From: Hymenolepis diminuta
Taxonomy: Eukaryota; Platyhelminthes; Cestoda; Cyclophyllidea; Hymenolepididae
Assembly (NCBI GenBank): GCA_900708905.1
Contig: CAADRB010000011.1
Span: 2,494,452 to 2,558,451, forward strand
DNA: 64,000 nucleotides
Direction of reading: 5' to 3'
Made by a program: the position numbers and the translations under genes. Numbering within the stretch: position 1 is the first letter of the stretch; each line of letters starts with the position of its first letter. Under the pieces are notes generated by a model. It did not search any database. It was not told where the DNA came from and saw nothing but the letters and a program-made list of their open reading frames with translations. Of the stretch, positions 60,379 through 64,000 are shown piece by piece.

Positions 60379-63300
60379 ATGTCGGATGTGGCTTTCCCAG
60401 TAAATAAGGTAGAAGATCTACCAAAAGCTTCTTCTAAAGAAAAGAAGCATAAATCTAAAATGACAGACGAAGAGTATCGTAAGTATAAGGAGGAAAAAAA
60501 GAAGCGTAAGTTGGCGAAAAAGCAAAAAAAGTTAGAAAAGGAAAAGCGTAAGGAGGAGAAACGCAGAAAGAAAGAAGAGGAGCAAAGATCGAAAAAAACC
60601 TATAATTATTCAAAAACAGATAAATCTGATGGACATAAGGACTCCAAGGATGATCGACATAAACGTCGCAGGTCTGAGACGTAAGAAGTTACTTTTTTGA
60701 TAATTTTTGTAGTCCTATGAAGGATAAAAGGGATAATGAAAATGGTGAACCTCCGGAAAAAAGGCTTAAACCTGAGCAGAAGGAGGAGGAATTGGAAGAA
60801 GTTAAAAATGATGTTAAGAAACGGGAACTACAGAAACCGAAAGGTCCAATTTCTCTTGAGGAGCTTATTCAACGCAAAGAGGCATCTGAGGCGGAGCTCG
60901 CTAAACCCAAGTTTATTTCCCGTGAGGAACGTGAAAAATTAGCCCTCCAGAGGCGTGAGACAGCCATTCGGGAGGAGAAAAAACGCATCGCTGATGAATT
61001 GAACAAGCAGATTGTATATCTATCGAAAAATCGCGAGGAAGGTATCTCCTCCCGTTATGATTCTCGCGATTCTCGTTTTAGGCGTCGAGCTGATGATTTG
61101 GATCGAAGATATTCTGAAGGCAGGGATAGTAGGAGAGATAGGCGGAATGAGGATTCGAGTTCTAAAGTTTCTGAAATTGACAAAGAGCGTGAAGCCGAGG
61201 CTATCAAAGAACGTTACTTGGGTCAGAAGCGTTTTACAAAGCGTCGTCAACGTCGGCTGAATGAGAGAAAATTTGTCTTTGATTGGGATGCGAGTGAAGA
61301 CACGAGTCAGGACTATAATCCCCTCTACAAAGACAAGCATCAAATCCAATTCTTCGGTCGGGGACATATCGGTGGAATTGACATTAAACAGCAGAAAAAG
61401 GAACTTGGAAAGTTCTACTCTAGCTTGATTGAAAGCCGACGCACAGACGCTCAAAAGGAGCAAGAAGTGTAAGTGATGTCTTCATTTAATTTGATAAGAA
61501 TTGATTAAGAATGTGCATGATTTTAAAATATCATGATGTTTTCGTTTCTGAATGCTTTCAGTTGCTGTATACGGCAAATTTTTAGTTAAATTGATCATAT
61601 TTTTTATTCGATTCGAGGTGTTGAATAGCTTTCAGATTCTGCTCCCGTTTATCTGAATGTCGTTCTGATTTTTGTCTATCTTCAGTGTTGCTAACTGCTT
61701 TAGTGTGCCGGTTTGCGGAATCAGAGGTCAGAGGGTTCGAAGTCTATTGGTTCACGTTCTGTCGTGTGTATGGCCAAACGCACTGGTTAAGTGTGGCTGA
61801 TAAGAATAGTGGGAGAATTTGATTTTTTTCTATGTGATTTGACTATTTTATTTGCTTTGATTTCCTGTTCAACTTGTGTTCTTTACATTTGTCACTGGTA
61901 CTGTCTCATTCTTAATTTTCGGCAAGAAGTTAATTAGAAAGGGGAAGGGGATAAGAATTGTGAAATTGAAGATTTCGTACATAAAAGTGATTGAATTCTC
62001 GTGACTTGAATATTTGGTAGTGATCCGTTTGCAGTTAAAGCTCAGCTTCAAAAAAAAATCTGGGGGGGTAGTTACATTTGGTATTAGTTTTGTTAAGAGC
62101 GGGGCTTTATTTTCGTCTTCATTCTCCTTATCAAGCAGCTAAAATTATTCTTTTAATGTAATTGGCCTAGCTTCGCAAAAACTGTGATTGCGTTGCTCCC
62201 GGTTATATGGTTGCAGAGCAGTTTGAATCAACGTATTAACCTATTGATTTCATGGAGTAGTTAATGGTGACGTCGTTTAAAATACATTTTGTCCTTAAGT
62301 ATGTTTAACTTCGTATATTAATTTATAATCTCCGAGCCCAATTAGAAATGCTTTCTCCGATGCTCAATTTGTGTAGAGTGGCATCATGGAGAGTCCTTAG
62401 TGAGACTTTAATTCTTCCACCCTCTATATTAGCCAGCCTTAACCAGTGCGGTTGGCCATTGAGCTCACTGTGTGCCGGTGGGCAAACGTGTACTTAATAT
62501 AATGTTAATTTCTAGCTTAAACTTCTGGTTTGGGAATTGCAGTTGTCAACTTTTAGATGTTAGACAGATTGGTAGTTGTTAGGCGAAATTTTATCCTAAC
62601 AGAGTCGAGTTCCTACAAATCTTGTGCATTTAGGTGCATTTGGTATTACAGTTACCGAGGAAATTGGTAGGTTAGGTTTGATGCACAAATACGACTTGAT
62701 TTGCGATTGATATGTCCTTGAATTTAGGACCTTTAGTGTTCGGTTCTTAGGTCTAATATTAGTCGGTGCATGTTAATTCTTTTTTAGTAAACGTCTGCAC
62801 GGATTGGCTAAACGTGAGGCCAGGGAGAAATGGGATGATCGACATTGGACAGAGAAATCCCTCGAAGAAATGACATACCGTGATTGGCGTATCTTCCGTG
62901 AGGATTACGGTATTTCCACGAAGGGTGGCAACCTTCCCAACCCTATTCGTTCCTGGAAGGAGTCTTCCATTCACAAGGATCTGCTGGATGTTATCGAAAA
63001 GGTTGGGTATGCCGAACCCACAGCAATTCAGCGTCAGGCAATTCCAATCGGTCTACAGAATCGAGATATAATTGGTATTGCAGAGACTGGTTCGGGTAAA
63101 ACCCTCGCCTTCCTTGTTCCCTTGTTGACCTGGATTCAAACCCTTCCCAAATTGGTTAGAATGGAGGATACAGAGCAGGGCCCTTACGCTCTAATCATGG
63201 CTCCCTCTCGTGAATTAGCTCAACAGATAGAAGAAGAAACAGTGAAATTTGGAGCTCCCTTGGGTATTAAAACCGTGGCTGTTATTGGAGGTTTATCCAA

Positions 63301-63729
63301 AGAGGATCAAGCCTTAAAACTACGTATGGGAGCTGAGATTGTTATTGGTACCCCTGGTCGACTGGTTGATGTTCTGGAAAGTCGATACATTGTGCTCAAT
63401 CAATGCACTTATGTCGTACTGGATGAAGCGGACAAGATGATTGACATGGGCTTTGAACCACATGTGAATAATATCCTCAGTTACCTCCCGGTGACGAATC
63501 AAAAACCTGATACTGAAGAGGCAGAACAAGACGACAAGCTTTTGGCAAACTTTTCAACGAAACAGAAGTATCGACAGACTGTCATGTTTACGGCTACTAT
63601 GCCTCCTGCTGTAGAGAGATTGGCCAGGTCCTATTTGAGACGTCCAGCGACAGTTTACGTCGGTACGGCGGGCAAACCCACGGAGAGAGTCGAACAGATT
63701 GTGTATATGGTTTCGGAGAATGAAAAACG
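60379..63729 (+). CDS. DDX23: DDX23/PRP28, U5 snRNP DEAD-box RNA helicase (5' part, continues past the window)
   Basis: Exons seen: 60379-60680, 60713-61468 and 62788-63729 (phase 2 at each junction), covering about 666 residues. PRP28 helps replace U1 by U6 at the 5' splice site during spliceosome activation. The first 100 residues are a Lys/Glu/Arg-rich low-complexity arm, shorter than the human RS-like arm. Conserved spliceosomal segments follow: [20 protein letters not shown] and [17 protein letters not shown]. The RecA1 motifs are complete: Q motif PTAIQRQA, motif I AETGSGKT (GKT at 456-458), [17 protein letters not shown] (565-568) and TAT (621-623; TAT rather than SAT is normal here). 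The last exon ends with a GTGCGT donor at 63730. RecA2 lies outside the window. Intron 1 is only 32 nt. Confidence 0.95.
61690..61830 (+). repeat. tRNA-headed SINE-like repeat (family A), copy in DDX23 intron 2
   Basis: Head TTTAGTGTGCCGGTTTGCGG, B-box-like CAGAGGGTTCGAAGTCTATT, then GGCCAAACGCACTGGTTAAG and a GTGGGAGAATTTG block. The GGTTCGAAG is the best pol III B box among the copies. Confidence 0.65.
62340..62500 (-). repeat. Family A SINE-like repeat, reversed copy in DDX23 intron 2
   Basis: On the minus strand it reads GGCCAACCGCACTGGTTAAG, then AGAGGGTGGAAGAATTAAAG, then ACTCTCCATGATGCC, and ends with GCATCGGAGAAAGCATTTC. This is the order of the copy at 24620. Confidence 0.65.
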
Positions 63730-64000
63730 GTGCGTCCACTATCTGAAATTATTAAGTTTATTCAATCATTTTTACAGGAGTATATAGAATTCCACGAAAC
63801 AGTTGTCAATTTACGCTTCTGTTAATTCAGAGGTCACGAAATCAATGCTCATTGATGTATTGTGTGTGTTGTTTAAATTATTATTATCCATTTTCAATCT
63901 TGAGTGCGTATCTGAATAAAGAGGAGAGCGAAATATTCTGATAAGATATGGAATGGAATAGAGGATCGGGAAGAAGTAGGTGGTGGATTCAGGACATTAA
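63730..64000. other. Start of DDX23 intron 3, with a family A SINE fragment
   Basis: The intron begins GTGCGT at 63730. At about 63826-63860 the block AATTCAGAGGTCACGAAATCAATGCTCATTG (quoted in part: CAGAGGTCACGAAATCAAT) matches the B-box region of family A. No exon of the second helicase domain appears before the right edge. Confidence 0.6.

Overview
The window looks like part of a parasitic flatworm (Neodermata) chromosome, probably a tapeworm. The evidence is: AT-rich DNA; intron-rich metazoan genes on the standard code; a class of very short introns (32-43 nt) mixed with kilobase introns full of repeats; a mariner transposon; and an LTR whose primer site fits the CsRn1-type (tRNA-Trp) Gypsy elements known from flukes. 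The species assignment is inference.

Layout. (1) 0.35-0.92 kb: a Gypsy LTR on the minus strand. (2) 1.3-2.2 kb, minus strand: a small four-exon BTB-BACK gene with three introns of 33-39 nt. (3) 4.1-8.2 kb, plus: a complete six-exon glycerophosphodiester phosphodiesterase of the GDPD1/3 (GDE4/7) type. (4) 10.1-12.4 kb, plus: a complete two-exon STEEP1 (CXorf56) homologue. (5) 14.6-54.1 kb, plus: one complete class II phosphatidylinositol 3-kinase gene. I traced 30 coding exons whose splice phases all agree, giving about 1725 residues (N-terminal adaptor-like region, RBD, C2, helical, kinase, PX-like, C2). Its introns hold a dead mariner element (17.1-18.4 kb, containing a 466-base assembly gap), a second copy of the LTR (23.3-23.9 kb) and many copies of at least four dispersed repeat families. 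(6) 55.4-57.4 kb: a decayed Gypsy-like gag element. (7) 57.7-58.9 kb: a pair of diverged direct repeats. (8) 60.4 kb to the right edge, plus: the first three exons of DDX23/PRP28, with the first RecA domain complete and the second outside the window.

The genes do not form an operon or a pathway. GDPD and PIK3C2 act on membrane lipids, STEEP1 is linked to ER export and vesicle traffic and works with PI3K in mammals (literature, not seen here), and DDX23 is a U5 snRNP helicase. Most of the window is intron or intergenic DNA shaped by transposons. The least explained parts are the tRNA-headed SINE-like family, the purine-rich repeat family and the 57.7/58.6 kb direct repeats. I found no CRISPR array, no prokaryotic-type system and no convincing free-standing tRNA or rRNA gene.
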